A DNA stretch of 64,000 nt from Bremerella cremea (GCF_003335505.1 NZ_QPEX01000034.1:155823-219822), one strand, 5' to 3'. Counted from the first letter of the stretch, positions 54,687 to 63,845 are shown. Program-made: numbers and translations. The notes: generated by a model from the sequence alone, not told the origin.

Positions 54687-56222
54687 ATGAGTAAGCCCAA
54701 TCCAAACCAGTCTCGGTCGAGCGTTCCGCAGGGATTGCACATGCTGGACCGACGCAAGTTCCTCGGTCACAGCGCGACCGGTTTAGGCAGCATCGCGTTG
54801 GCAGCCATCTTGGCTCAAGAGAAGCTATTGGCTGAGAGCGGCGAGGGGGGACGTGCGGTTAGCGGCAGGTCGCCCATTCGTCCTAAGATCGATCCTGGCC
54901 AGCCGTTTGCCCCACGCACGTCGCACTTTCCCGCAGCGGCCAAGAATGTGCTGGTCATCTTCTGCTCAGGGGCGTGCAGCCAGGTCGATACGTTCGATTA
55001 CAAGCCAGAACTTATTAAGCGGCATGGGCAACCGATGCCAGGGGCGGACAAGCTGGTCACCTTTCAAGGCGAGCAAGGCAACCTCACGAAAAGCCCGTGG
55101 AAGTTTCGCCCACGCGGGCAATCGGGCAAGATGATTTCGGACCTGGTCCCTCACTTGGGAGACTTGGCGGACGACATCTGCTTTCTGCATTCGGTGACGG
55201 GCAAGACGAATACACATGGCCCCGGCGAAAACTTTATGTCGACTGGATTCACGCTAGACGGGTTTCCGAGCATGGGGGCTTGGGCCACTTACGCCCTAGG
55301 CAGTGAAAACCAAAACTTGCCTGCGTATGTGGCCATTCCTGACCCACGTGGTACGCCTCAGGCCTCGGTCAATAACTGGGGCCCTGGCTTCTTGCCGGCT
55401 GCTTTTCAAGGAACCGATTTCAACGCGAATCAACCGATTCGAAACCTGCAGCGTCCCGCTTCGATCGATCCCCACAGGGACGCCGCCACACGTGATTTTT
55501 TGAATGAGTTGAACGCCCGGCATTTAGAGCAGTTCCCTGGCGACAGTGAATTGGCGGCGCGGATTTCCAGCTACGAGTTGGCCGCACGCATGCAGATGAC
55601 CGTGCCGGAGGTGAGCGACATCTCTACGGAATCGCCAGCCACGCTCAAGATGTACGGGGCGGATGATCCCGAAAACAAATTGAAAGCCGCCTATGCCCGC
55701 AACTGCATTTTGGCTCGCCGATTGATTGAACAGGGCGTGCGATTCGTGCAGCTTTTCAACGGCGCCTATCAAACCGGGGGAGAAGGGGTGAGCAATTGGG
55801 ACGGGCACAAATCGCTGGAAGCTCAGTATAGCAAGCATGGGCCGGTGCTCGATCAGCCAACCGCCGCCCTGATTAAAGACCTCAAGCAGCGCGGGCTGCT
55901 GGAAGATACGCTGGTGGTCTGGTGTACCGAATTCGGTCGTATGCCTACCTTCCAAAAAGGTGCCAGCGGTCGCGATCACAACCCCGATGGTTTCACCTGT
56001 TGGCTGGCCGGGGCTGGGGTGAAAGCTCCGTTCACTTACGGGGCAACCGACGAGTTTGGTTATAAAGCGATGGAGAACGTCGTCGAAGTTTACGACTTCC
56101 ACGCGACGATTTTGCATCTACTGGGGCTCGATCACGAACGGCTGACCTACTACTACAACGGCCTGGAACGCCGCCTGACCGATGTGCATGGTCACGTGAT
56201 CCGTGATATCTTGGCAACGTAA
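54687..56222 (+). CDS. DUF1501 protein (Tat-exported)
   Basis: 511 residues. The N-terminus holds a Tat-like signal (DRRKFLGHSATGLGSIALAAILA). The DUF1501 body, distantly alkaline-phosphatase/sulfatase-like, shows VLVIFCSGACSQVDTFDYKPELIKRHGQPMPG, GGEGVSNWDGHKSLEAQY, VVWCTEFGRMPTFQKGASGRDHNPDGF. It follows the DUF1553 gene by 18 bp, the standard planctomycete pair. Confidence 0.94.
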   Translation: MSKPNPNQSRSSVPQGLHMLDRRKFLGHSATGLGSIALAAILAQEKLLAESGEGGRAVSGRSPIRPKIDPGQPFAPRTSHFPAAAKNVLVIFCSGACSQVDTFDYKPELIKRHGQPMPGADKLVTFQGEQGNLTKSPWKFRPRGQSGKMISDLVPHLGDLADDICFLHSVTGKTNTHGPGENFMSTGFTLDGFPSMGAWATYALGSENQNLPAYVAIPDPRGTPQASVNNWGPGFLPAAFQGTDFNANQPIRNLQRPASIDPHRDAATRDFLNELNARHLEQFPGDSELAARISSYELAARMQMTVPEVSDISTESPATLKMYGADDPENKLKAAYARNCILARRLIEQGVRFVQLFNGAYQTGGEGVSNWDGHKSLEAQYSKHGPVLDQPTAALIKDLKQRGLLEDTLVVWCTEFGRMPTFQKGASGRDHNPDGFTCWLAGAGVKAPFTYGATDEFGYKAMENVVEVYDFHATILHLLGLDHERLTYYYNGLERRLTDVHGHVIRDILAT

Positions 56223-56264
56223 ACATCCGTTGTGTTGCCATTTCCTTGATCAGGCCCATGTCTC

Positions 56265-56612
56265 ATGCGATTCAGTCTCGCCGACCTTTTGGTGGTGGTT
56301 GTCGTCCTCTGTGTTTTTCTGGCAGCAAACACCATCGAGCGCGAGGGTCGCTTCATCATGAGAAAAGGTCAGCTGATCATCATGGACATCCGCTATACGT
56401 ATTACGGATTTCCCATGGGAGCTTACTGGGACGACGAGGAACGTTTCTACTGGAAGCCTCTCGGCATCGCAGGAAACAGCTTGCTGGCCGTGGCAGCATG
56501 CGGCGTAACCGTTTTTGCATTTCGGATTGTCCGACGAAAACTCTTCCCACGCCATCAGCCGAATGAAGAGCCTTCAGCGGTTGAGGATATCGGCAGGCGT
56601 TTTCCGCCGTAA
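56265..56612 (+). CDS. Small two-helix membrane protein
   Basis: 115 residues. Hydrophobic N-terminal helix (LADLLVVVVVLCVFLAANTI), an extracytoplasmic-looking aromatic stretch (YTYYGFPMGAYWDDEERFYW), a second helix (SLLAVAACGVTVFAFRIV) and a basic tail. No family recognised. Confidence 0.6.
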   Translation: MRFSLADLLVVVVVLCVFLAANTIEREGRFIMRKGQLIIMDIRYTYYGFPMGAYWDDEERFYWKPLGIAGNSLLAVAACGVTVFAFRIVRRKLFPRHQPNEEPSAVEDIGRRFPP

Positions 56613-56640
56613 GAACTGGCGACTCGGTTTGAAACAAAAA

Positions 56641-56687
56641 AACACGCGTCAAGCCTGACCGGGGGAGGAGTTGGCTTGACGCGTGTT
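56641..56687 (-). terminator. katG terminator
   Basis: A perfect 15-bp stem AACACGCGTCAAGCC with its complement at 56673-56687. On the minus strand it is followed by TTTTTTTGTTTC. It lies 26 bp past the katG stop. Confidence 0.92.
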
Positions 56688-56712
56688 CAAGGGAAACCGG
56701 TTTGTCGTTTGC

Positions 56713-59100
56713 TTACAACGACGAACCCATCCGGGCCGACTGGTCGAGGTCGAACCGGTCGAGGTTCATCACCTTGTTCCAGGCCGCCACGAAGTCGTGC
56801 ACAAACTTCTCTTGGGCATCTTCGCTACCGTACACTTCCGAGAGGGCGCGAAGTTCGGAGTTCGAGCCGAAGATCAAGTCGACCCGCGTGCCGGTCCATT
56901 TGGCCTGGCCCGTTTTGCGGTCTTTCCCGACGAAGATGTTCTCGTCGTCGGCTGATTTCGACCACGTGGTGTCCATGTCCAAGATGTTCACGAAGAAATC
57001 ATTGCTCAAGGTTTCTGGCTTATCGGTCAACACACCATGTGGCGAGTCCCCCGTGTTCGCGTTCAGCACACGCAGGCCGCCCACCAAGACGGTCATCTCA
57101 GGCGCGGTCAAGCTTAACAGGTTCGCCTTGTCGACCAACAACTTCTCGGCCGAACGGCGATGGCCTGGGGCGAGGTAGTTGCGGAAACCATCGGCGGTCG
57201 GTTCCAGCGGAGCAAACGAAGCGGCGTCGGTCAGTTCGGCAGTCGTATCGGTTCGACCTGGCGAAAACGGAACGGTCACGTCGTGCCCGGCTGCCTGGGC
57301 TGCTTTTTCCACGGCTGCACAGCCACCCAACACAATCAAGTCCGCCAAAGAGACCTGTTTGTTGCTTGACTTATGCGTGCGGTTGAATTCCTGCTGCACT
57401 TGTTCCAGCTTGTTAATCACCGCAGCGGTCATTTCTGGATCGTTTGCTTTCCAATCCTTCTGCGGAGCAAGACGAATACGGGCACCGTTGGCCCCTCCTC
57501 GATTGTCCGAAGCACGGAAGCTGGCTGCGGAAGCCCAAGCGGTGGAAACCAAGTCGGAAACCGGGATGTCGGTGTCCAAAATCGCCTGCTTCAAGCTTGC
57601 GACATCCTGGGCGTCGATCATTTTATAGTCGGCGACTGGGACAGGATCTTGCCAGATTTGTGGTTCTGGAACTTCCGGACCCAAGCAACGAGAGTGTGGC
57701 CCCATGTCCCGGTGGGTCAACTTGTACCAGGCCTTGGAGAATGCTTTTTTGAACTCTTCCGGATTATCGTGAAAACGCTTTGAGATCTTAGCGTATGCCG
57801 GGTCGGTCTTTAAAGCGATGTCGGTGGTGAACATCATCGGCGCGTGCGATTTGTTCGGATCGTGGGCATCAGGCACGGTGCCTTCCGCCGACTTGTCTTT
57901 CGGCTTCCACTGATGGGCGCCGCCAGAGCCTTTGGTCAATTCCCAGTCGTAGCCGAACAAGTTCTCGAAGTAGCCGTGCGACCATTCGGTGGGCGTGGTC
58001 GTCCAGGCACCTTCCAAGCCGCTCGTGATCGTGTCGTCGCCGTTCCCTTTGCCGAAGTTGTTCTTCCAGCCGAGCCCCATCATCTCGATACTGGCACCTT
58101 CCGGTTCCGGGCCGACGTGCCCAGCAGGAGGAGCGGCGCCGTGTGCTTTGCCGAAGGTATGTCCGCCAGCAATCAGCGCGACGGTCTCTTCATCGTTCAT
58201 CGCCATACGGCCAAACGTTTCACGAATGGCTTTGGCGGCTTCCATGGGGTTGGGTTCTCCCTTGGGCCCTTCGGGATTGACGTAGATCAAACCCATTTGT
58301 GTGGCACCCAGCGGGTTTTCTAATTCGCCTTTTTCTGCTTCATAGCGTTTACCGCCGAGCCATTCGTTTTCAGGGCCCCAGTAAATATCTTGCTGCGGTT
58401 CCCACACATCTTCTCGCCCGCCAGCGAAGCCGTACGTTTCAAAGCCCATCGACTCCAAGGCGCAGTTGCCGGTCAGAACCATCAAGTCGGCCCACGAGAT
58501 CTTCTTGCCATACTTCTGCTTGATCGGCCAAAGCAAGCGGCGAGCCTTGTCGAGGTTGGCGTTGTCAGGCCAACTGTTCAAAGGAGCGAAACGCTGCGTA
58601 CCGTCCGAAGCACCTCCACGACCATCGGTCACGCGGTAGGTTCCCGCACTGTGCCAGGCCATGCGAATGAACAGCGGGCCGTAATGACCATAATCGGCCG
58701 GCCACCACTCTTGCGAGTCGGTCATCAAGGTCTTGATATCTTTTTTAACTTCTGCCAAATCAAGTTTGTTGAACTCTTCGGCGTAGTTGAACTTATCTCC
58801 CATGGGATTGCTCATGGGGGCGTTTTGGCGCAGGATGCTCAGGTCTAACTGATTGGGCCACCAATCGCGGTTGGTGGTGCCTCGCTTGCTGTGATCCATT
58901 TCTGCTTCGGGGCTCTCTTGTTCGGAGGTGTGTGCAGCGGCTGCTGTGGTGAAAAAGTTAATCGCACCGGTAACAGGGCACTTGCTCGCGGTGGATGTGC
59001 CTGAGGGGGCGAGACGAACGTCGTCGCCAAAGGCGGATGAAGCGAAGCAAAGCATCGCACAACTCGCCAATGCGCGTTTAAACTGGGTGAAGATCGGCAT
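56713..59100 (-). CDS. katG: Catalase-peroxidase, exported form
   Basis: 795 residues from the ATG at 59100, which starts a signal peptide (IFTQFKRALASCAMLCFASSAFGDD). An extra about 45 residues separate it from the normal KatG start (KCPV, then TTNRDWWPNQLDLSILRQN). Heme-site blocks are intact: LFIRMAWHSAGTYRVTDGRGG, MGLIYVNPEGPKGEPNPM (adduct tyrosine), LIAGGHTFGKAHG (proximal histidine). The C-terminal duplicated domain is complete. It breaks down hydrogen peroxide, here probably in the periplasm, like KatP-type enzymes. Confidence 0.96.
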   Translation of the reverse strand: MPIFTQFKRALASCAMLCFASSAFGDDVRLAPSGTSTASKCPVTGAINFFTTAAAAHTSEQESPEAEMDHSKRGTTNRDWWPNQLDLSILRQNAPMSNPMGDKFNYAEEFNKLDLAEVKKDIKTLMTDSQEWWPADYGHYGPLFIRMAWHSAGTYRVTDGRGGASDGTQRFAPLNSWPDNANLDKARRLLWPIKQKYGKKISWADLMVLTGNCALESMGFETYGFAGGREDVWEPQQDIYWGPENEWLGGKRYEAEKGELENPLGATQMGLIYVNPEGPKGEPNPMEAAKAIRETFGRMAMNDEETVALIAGGHTFGKAHGAAPPAGHVGPEPEGASIEMMGLGWKNNFGKGNGDDTITSGLEGAWTTTPTEWSHGYFENLFGYDWELTKGSGGAHQWKPKDKSAEGTVPDAHDPNKSHAPMMFTTDIALKTDPAYAKISKRFHDNPEEFKKAFSKAWYKLTHRDMGPHSRCLGPEVPEPQIWQDPVPVADYKMIDAQDVASLKQAILDTDIPVSDLVSTAWASAASFRASDNRGGANGARIRLAPQKDWKANDPEMTAAVINKLEQVQQEFNRTHKSSNKQVSLADLIVLGGCAAVEKAAQAAGHDVTVPFSPGRTDTTAELTDAASFAPLEPTADGFRNYLAPGHRRSAEKLLVDKANLLSLTAPEMTVLVGGLRVLNANTGDSPHGVLTDKPETLSNDFFVNILDMDTTWSKSADDENIFVGKDRKTGQAKWTGTRVDLIFGSNSELRALSEVYGSEDAQEKFVHDFVAAWNKVMNLDRFDLDQSARMGSSL

Positions 59101-59483
59101 GGGCTCTCCAAACAATGAGGTGGTATTTCGATAGCAACGCTCAAGATCGAACGCTCGACAATGGAAATTATGGGCCTCCCTTCGTAATACATCCAATGCA
59201 TTCTGCTTATGTGTGCTATGCATAAAACGCATAGATGGGCAGGGCAAAAAATAAGGGCAATCAGCCGCGCGTTAAGCGAGTTGATTGCCCTGGCAGGGGA
59301 AGGTAATCTCTTGTTTTACCTATCTTGAAAGAGGCTCGCGGACGCCAAAATAGAGGTTGGAACAGGAAAAGTAGCCGAGGTATTGGCGCAGGCCATACGC
59401 TCTGCCCCTAGTGGGCATCGCCGAAATGTCGGAGCAGAAAACAACGCCACATTTTTTTCACATTGGACACAGGATCGACCACA
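59101..59483. other. katG leader and divergent intergenic region
   Basis: About 380 bp. It holds the katG promoter side and a hairpin at 59255-59290. The open frame 59316-59741 on the minus strand overlaps the next gene and is not supported. No PerR/Fur/OxyR site could be assigned with confidence. Confidence 0.45.
59255..59290 (-). promoter_or_regulatory. Terminator-like hairpin in the katG leader
   Basis: GGGCAATCA pairs with TGATTGCCC across an 18-nt loop. On the minus strand it is followed by TTATTTTTTG. It stands about 155 nt upstream of the katG start with no minus-strand gene before it, so it could be a leader attenuator. Confidence 0.5.
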
Positions 59484-60410
59484 ATGCTCCAGAATTCTAG
59501 CGATAGACATCGCAATCCATTGCTGATGCAAAGACTGCTTGCTTTTGCGGCGGCGATAGCTGGAGGGGCAGCACTTTTTTTTCTGTATCACACAGAGAAT
59601 TCGCAAGCAGATCGGACGGTCATCGAGGCACAACGCTACCAATTGATGGATCTCAGTCTGAGCGATGGCCTTCACAGTGTTCAAGGGCACCCTGTCCTCT
59701 ACTACAGGCGAACCCTTGGTACGTTCCAGCAAAGCCCTCAAAATGATTGGTCATACACACGGTCGACATCGATTTCCTTCGACGCATTCAGGGAGAATAC
59801 GAGTGAGTTCAGAGATCGTGTTGTTAATCAGATCAACAGTTCAACAGAGCGCGCAAACTTTTGGCTCAGGAATCCCCAGCCAGTTCTACGTTATGCTGCC
59901 CTTGACGCGATTACTTTCTATCGCGAAGACGGACGTAGTCGTGAGATTGCTGACCATGTTTATGACGCGATCGGAGAATTATCGCGTGATCCGGATCCGT
60001 TCATCGCTGGCTACGCCATCGATTTCTTTCATTGGAGCCATAAATGGTCGCATGCCGTATTTCAGCAAGGTTGCGAACATAAGGTCACGGCAATACGTGC
60101 GGAATCCATTGACTATTTGGGCAGCGTTTTTCGTGACCTATCCGATCAGGAGAGAACAGCCGCAATGAAAGCGATGCTTCCGCTGTTGGATGATCCGCAC
60201 AGCGGGATTCGGCAACTCTCTGAACTGGCTCTCGTGGAGGTATACGCCAGCGTCGCCGCGCCTGCCACCGAAGATATGTTGGCCATGCAACTTCGAGAGC
60301 AATACTATGCGAGTAATTCAGCAAAGCTACCCGCCGAGCAACGAGAACGGCTGAAGTCATGGCAGGAACGAGTGAATGCCCTTCCGCCTAACGAACTCGG
60401 TCCAAAATAA
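59484..60410 (+). CDS. Membrane-anchored HEAT-like repeat protein
   Basis: 308 residues from the ATG at 59484. One N-terminal helix (RLLAFAAAIAGGAALFFLYH) anchors a soluble part with helical repeats (NPQPVLRYAALDAITFY, DPDPFIAGYAIDFFHW, DDPHSGIRQLSELALVEVYA). The regular spacing suggests HEAT/ARM-like repeats. Function unknown. Confidence 0.65.
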   Translation: MLQNSSDRHRNPLLMQRLLAFAAAIAGGAALFFLYHTENSQADRTVIEAQRYQLMDLSLSDGLHSVQGHPVLYYRRTLGTFQQSPQNDWSYTRSTSISFDAFRENTSEFRDRVVNQINSSTERANFWLRNPQPVLRYAALDAITFYREDGRSREIADHVYDAIGELSRDPDPFIAGYAIDFFHWSHKWSHAVFQQGCEHKVTAIRAESIDYLGSVFRDLSDQERTAAMKAMLPLLDDPHSGIRQLSELALVEVYASVAAPATEDMLAMQLREQYYASNSAKLPAEQRERLKSWQERVNALPPNELGPK

Positions 60411-60511
60411 GGGCATGGCGGTTTGCACATTAGACGAAAGAAGAAAAGATGGAAGGACACGGTTGCCTCCCCTCGTTAGACCCAAGAAAGCAAGCCTGAT
60501 AACGAGTATTG

Positions 60512-60525
60512 TGTCCTGACACCTT
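60512..60525. repeat. REP-like motif, left outlier
   Basis: TGTCCTGACACCTTTTC matches the ends of the RAYT element downstream (complement of AAAAGGTGTCAGGAC). Confidence 0.75.
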
Positions 60526-60529
60526 TTCT

Positions 60530-60883
60530 TGCTTGTCTGAAGTGAAGCTGGCGGAGGTGATTGATGATAGTGTCGATGTCGCGAAGGGTACGAAGCGGTT
60601 ACAAGACCTAGAGGAATTGGCTTTCGCCGGAGAATTGATCAGCCGATTCGATGATCTAAATAACGCTCCAACCGGAATTAAGATATTAGATGAGTTAATC
60701 GGAGATTCTAAGGCATATAAGAGCCTGAAGATCGCTTTAGAAGAACGTGGATTTATTGTCATTGAGGAAGTTGGAGTGCTAGATCCTGGGACACTGGCTC
60801 AAATAAGGGCATTACCGGATGGGAAGTCAATACTTTACGTTGACCCCAAGGTCACTCGCTACATCCACGTACTTCATGATTAA
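60530..60883 (+). pseudogene. Orphan toxin-module fragment
   Basis: An open frame of about 117 codons that starts right after a REP motif without a real start codon. It encodes KLAEVIDDSVDVAKG, ELAFAGELISRF and LPDGKSILYVDPKVTRYIHVLHD. The stop TAA sits at the edge of the next REP motif (TAAGAAAAGGTGTC), so the tail has probably been cut off by the insertion. The end resembles the approach to an LHExxH site of zincin-like toxins, which is only a guess. Confidence 0.45.
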
Positions 60884-60901
60884 GAAAAGGTGTCAATTAA
60901 G

Positions 60902-61658
60902 AAAAGGTGTCAGGACTCTTTTTCTCGTTTATCGGCTTACCTTCTTCGGTCTGCCGCGTGGTCGGAGGGTTGAATCCAGGTTCAGGCGGCGGGCTGTGGA
61001 TTGGGTCCAGTCTGGGTCGCCGAAGGGGGAGCCTCGTTGGATGGCGTGGCGGATGGCATCGATCTCTTTCTCGGTCATCGCCTGGTTGACACGGTCTTTC
61101 CAGCGGCCAGGCCGTTTGATGGGCCATGATGTGAGAAGTTTTGGCGACCGTCGAGGCCCGGCCAACCAACTGGCGAGCGACCCCCACTTCCAATCTTCGG
61201 CCGCGGCAACGAGGCCTGCCTGTAGGGCATTGCGTTCGACATACCGGCAAACGGCCAGGAAGTGACCGTCGTCCTGCACGGGAAAACTCTTGAACCGGCC
61301 TTGATAGATGTGCCCCTCGCCGGCTGTTTGGCAATGGGCGTGCCGCCGCATGGTGTGTGTCAGGGTGACCCACCGCAAAAAATCGCTCATGCACCCATCC
61401 GCCGTCGGGCGGAGCACCAAGTGCCAATGATTGGGCATCAACTGATACGCCAAAATATGGCACGGGTACCGCAAAAGCCCCTCGGCTAAAATGCGTTCAA
61501 ACGCGTCGAAATCATCAGGCTCATCGAAGATCGCCCCCCGAGCGTTGCCCCGATTCAAAGCATGATAAATACCGCCCGCCTCGTCTGCTCGCTTTGGTCT
61601 TCCCATTTGGATAGTATATCCCAGGCTGAGCGGTAAGAAAAGAGTCCTGACACCTTTT
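60902..61658 (-). mobile_element. REP-flanked RAYT element
   Basis: A 757-bp unit bounded by perfect 21-bp inverted repeats that begin AAAAGGTGTCAGGACTC (60902-60922 and the complement at 61638-61658). It contains one Y1 transposase. An extra motif copy at 60885-60895 and another at 60512 show that the motif is repeated locally. Confidence 0.9.
60929..61606 (-). CDS. REP-associated tyrosine transposase (RAYT, Y1/IS200-like)
   Basis: 225 residues. The opening ADEAGGIYHALNRGNARGAIF, the metal-binding HUH site in MPNHWHLVLRP and the catalytic tyrosine region VQDDGHFLAVCRYVERNALQAGLV are typical of TnpA-REP proteins. The C-terminus is RPRGRPKKVSR. It nicks single-stranded REP hairpins; it lies between inverted REP motifs, as expected. 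Confidence 0.95.
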   Translation of the reverse strand: MGRPKRADEAGGIYHALNRGNARGAIFDEPDDFDAFERILAEGLLRYPCHILAYQLMPNHWHLVLRPTADGCMSDFLRWVTLTHTMRRHAHCQTAGEGHIYQGRFKSFPVQDDGHFLAVCRYVERNALQAGLVAAAEDWKWGSLASWLAGPRRSPKLLTSWPIKRPGRWKDRVNQAMTEKEIDAIRHAIQRGSPFGDPDWTQSTARRLNLDSTLRPRGRPKKVSR

Positions 61659-61661
61659 AGG

Positions 61662-61865
61662 CCTCCAAATCGATACCTGATTGAGAATTACGACAAGTTG
61701 AAAGTGTCGCCACGAATCGATGACGAATGGATCAAGGTCTTTCCTGAACACGCTCCGTTCAAAGGCGACGTGATCATTCATCACCATGTCGATTTCGGTC
61801 GATATGCGATTCCCGTTCCCCGAAAGACACATGTTGGTTCCAGTGGCATCTGGCATACAAAGTGA
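61662..61865 (+). pseudogene. C-terminal fragment of an HNH/Endo VII-type nuclease toxin
   Basis: 67 codons starting just after the right REP motif, without a start codon. The sequence NYDKLKVSPRIDDEW leads into GDVIIHHHVDFGRYAIPVP and KTHVGSSGIWHTK, the pattern of the LHH/WHH-type nuclease domains found at the ends of polymorphic toxins. Its stop is only 15 bp before the SUKH-like immunity gene, the usual toxin-immunity order. The rest of the toxin is missing. Confidence 0.65.
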
Positions 61866-61880
61866 GCTACAGTGAATTCC

Positions 61881-62453
61881 ATGCTTGAAATTACAGAAAT
61901 TCAGACTCGGCTGGATGACCAGTTCCTTCCGCTAGAACCGATGTTGACAGGCTTTCGACTCTTACCCTCGGAAGTCACAAAAGAGGACATTGAGCATCTC
62001 CAGCATCAGTTGAATACCGTTCTTCCTGAACAATTCGAGTCGATGTTACGACGTTTCGACTTTGGTAGATTCACAATAGGGCCAATCGCTTTTTGCAACA
62101 CGGGAGATTTCTTGGCTTGGCTCTGTGAGAACAATCAAGATGGTTCTGCAAATGAATATCCGTGGTGGGGTTCGGGAGCACGACCGAGCGACCTGCTCCT
62201 GATCGCAAACTCCGACCCTTACGCAGTGCTCTTGAATTGCAAGGCTGGCCTTGTGTCCGTGTTCAAACACAGTGAGTCATGGAATGACCACATGATTGTT
62301 GTGGCCGATGCATTTGAACCGTTCATTCGAGGTTTGGGCACAACGTTTCTGGAGAGGAATGAGCAGGGGGGTAATTCGTCTTTAGCAGACGAGGTGTCAA
62401 ATGAAGTCGGCGGTGGGAGAGGCAATGCCTTTTGGCGTTGGTTTGCTGAATGA
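61881..62453 (+). CDS. SMI1/KNR4 (SUKH) family immunity protein
   Basis: 190 residues from the ATG at 61881; a GTG at 61872 would add three residues. The SUKH pattern is clear: PSEVTKEDIEHLQHQLNTVLPEQFESMLRRFDFG, IGPIAFCNTGDFLAWL, WWGSGARPSDLLLIANSDPYAVLLNCKAG and a FEPFIRGLG end. SUKH proteins neutralise toxin nucleases, which agrees with the nuclease-toxin fragment immediately upstream. It appears intact although its toxin is not. Confidence 0.85.
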   Translation: MLEITEIQTRLDDQFLPLEPMLTGFRLLPSEVTKEDIEHLQHQLNTVLPEQFESMLRRFDFGRFTIGPIAFCNTGDFLAWLCENNQDGSANEYPWWGSGARPSDLLLIANSDPYAVLLNCKAGLVSVFKHSESWNDHMIVVADAFEPFIRGLGTTFLERNEQGGNSSLADEVSNEVGGGRGNAFWRWFAE

Positions 62454-62648
62454 GGCCGTCGGCTTCTGCATCACCATCTTCGCGGGTTTGAAGGGTTGCA
62501 GCTTGGCCGGTTGAGCAGGCTTCCACGGCTTGAACACCGGCACGCCTGACGGCGGCGGCTTTGGCTTTTGCTCAAGCTTTTGTTCACCGTTGAATCTCGT
62601 GGCAACGGTTTCATCTTCGACAGTTCGATGACTGCTTCTTATGGTTAA
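62454..62648 (-). pseudogene. Possible proline/lysine-rich coding remnant
   Basis: On the minus strand a frame reads KPKPPPSGVPVFKPW and PAQPAKLQPFKPAK, a low-complexity pattern typical of real linkers, with no start and a stop inside the SUKH gene. It may be the end of a lost gene. Confidence 0.25.
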
Positions 62649-62950
62649 GCTGAAAGCCTATGCTTCACCTACGATGCTGATGGCAATCAAACGCAAATCG
62701 AAAGCCCGCTGGGCGAGTTGACCACTTCGACCTGGGACTACGAAAACCAGGTCACCCAGGTCGAAAATTACCAGGGGGACGTCGTCACGTACACTTACGG
62801 CATCGTCACCCAAAAGACCGACCAGAAGCGGGTTTCTAAGGATGATGGGGCCGAAGAGATTCGTTACCGCTGGGGCGCCGACAACATCGCTCAGGAAACG
62901 GACGATGTCGGCACGGTCGTCGCGGACTACACGCTGCAGCCGGAGGCGTG
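62649..62950 (+). pseudogene. Rhs-repeat protein fragment
   Basis: Open frame with no start: FTYDADGNQTQIESPLG, TSTWDYENQVTQVENY and YRWGADNIAQETDDVGTVVADY are typical Rhs/YD-repeat sequence from the C-terminal end of the Rhs shell. The upstream several thousand bases of such a gene are absent. Confidence 0.85.
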
Positions 62951-63255
62951 GATGCTTCGCAAGCCTGTACGAAGATTGCCAATGGCGGTGTACCTCTCAA
63001 TCTTGTCGAGCAGGCAGGCGAACACGTTGATGTCAATCGAGTTCTATCGGAATTGCTTGGCAGCAATACCAACAACGTCTCGGTTTCAGCATGGATCTTG
63101 ATGACGCTGGAAATTTCGGTGTTCGATTCAACTCTGGGTCAGTGAACATTCCGAATCCCAACTTCCCTGGGCGAACGGTTTCAGGGAATCTTCGCCAGCA
63201 AATCCTTGATACAACTGAGGCTTCAACCGGAAGAAGGGCTTACTCAGCTCAATGA
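62951..63255 (+). pseudogene. Frameshifted toxin tip after the Rhs fragment
   Basis: One frame gives NLVEQAGEHVDVNRVLSELL. After a frame change near 63085 another gives FSMDLDDAGNFGVRFNSG and GRTVSGNLRQQILDTTEAS, ending in a TGA that overlaps the next ATG (ATGA). The toxin type is not recognised. Confidence 0.55.
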
Positions 63256-63668
63256 ACATCAATGGACTAGAATTACCATCCGAGCTTGTCGCCGACCTCA
63301 AATCAGGTGGGCGAAAACTGAATGACGATGAGTTGAATCGGCTTAGGACAATGCTGAATTGCGTTGAGAGTCCACTGCCAAAGTTATTTGGGCGGGAAGC
63401 AATCCAAGATTCCAATCAGCTTTGGGAATCTGACGCTGCACAGTATTACTTGGGACAAGTGAGCAACTCCGTTGTCCCTGGTGATGTGGACCGAAGGCTG
63501 ACACTGATTATCGGTCAAGCGGAGCCAGATAGTCCGATAGCATTGGATTATCGGACAGCAATTCCACGGGTGATTTACTTGGGTGACATTGACCACGCAT
63601 CACACTGGATTGAGTTGAGCCGTGACTATGCCAGCTTGGTTCAATTTATCCAGAAGGGGCCCGTGTGA
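63252..63668 (+). CDS. Probable immunity protein (SMI1-like)
   Basis: 138 residues. It starts at an ATGA overlap with the broken toxin tip. The end TLIIGQAEPDSPIALDYRTAIPRVIYLGDIDHASHWIEL resembles the C-terminal half of SMI1/KNR4-like proteins. Position directly after a toxin tip supports an immunity role. Domain assignment is moderate. Confidence 0.6.
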   Translation: MNINGLELPSELVADLKSGGRKLNDDELNRLRTMLNCVESPLPKLFGREAIQDSNQLWESDAAQYYLGQVSNSVVPGDVDRRLTLIIGQAEPDSPIALDYRTAIPRVIYLGDIDHASHWIELSRDYASLVQFIQKGPV

Positions 63669-63841
63669 ATGCCTGCAGCGTTTCTTTCCCCAATCCCTCT
63701 TGGCGGGAATTCTCAAGAGCGTAGGATCGGCTACGATCCAGATAGTGGTGAGAATTTCCGTTTTGGATCGTGACAGGGATTGGTGGGGGCGAGCAGATGA
63801 TGGAGAACCGACCTAGTTAGGCGGCATTTGGCTCGGCCACG
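63669..63841 (+). pseudogene. Short remnant of another toxin module
   Basis: In one frame PAAFLSPIPLGGNSQERRIGYDPDSGENFRFGS ends in a stop near 63770; R-x-GYDP-x-SGE-F is common in polymorphic toxin tips. Too short to classify. Confidence 0.3.
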
Positions 63842-63845
63842 TTAG

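Noticed and set aside
59316..59741. 141-codon minus-strand frame upstream of katG
   Set aside because: Overlaps the start of the HEAT-like gene and has no motif; its presence would explain the hairpin at 59255 as a terminator, but nothing else supports it.
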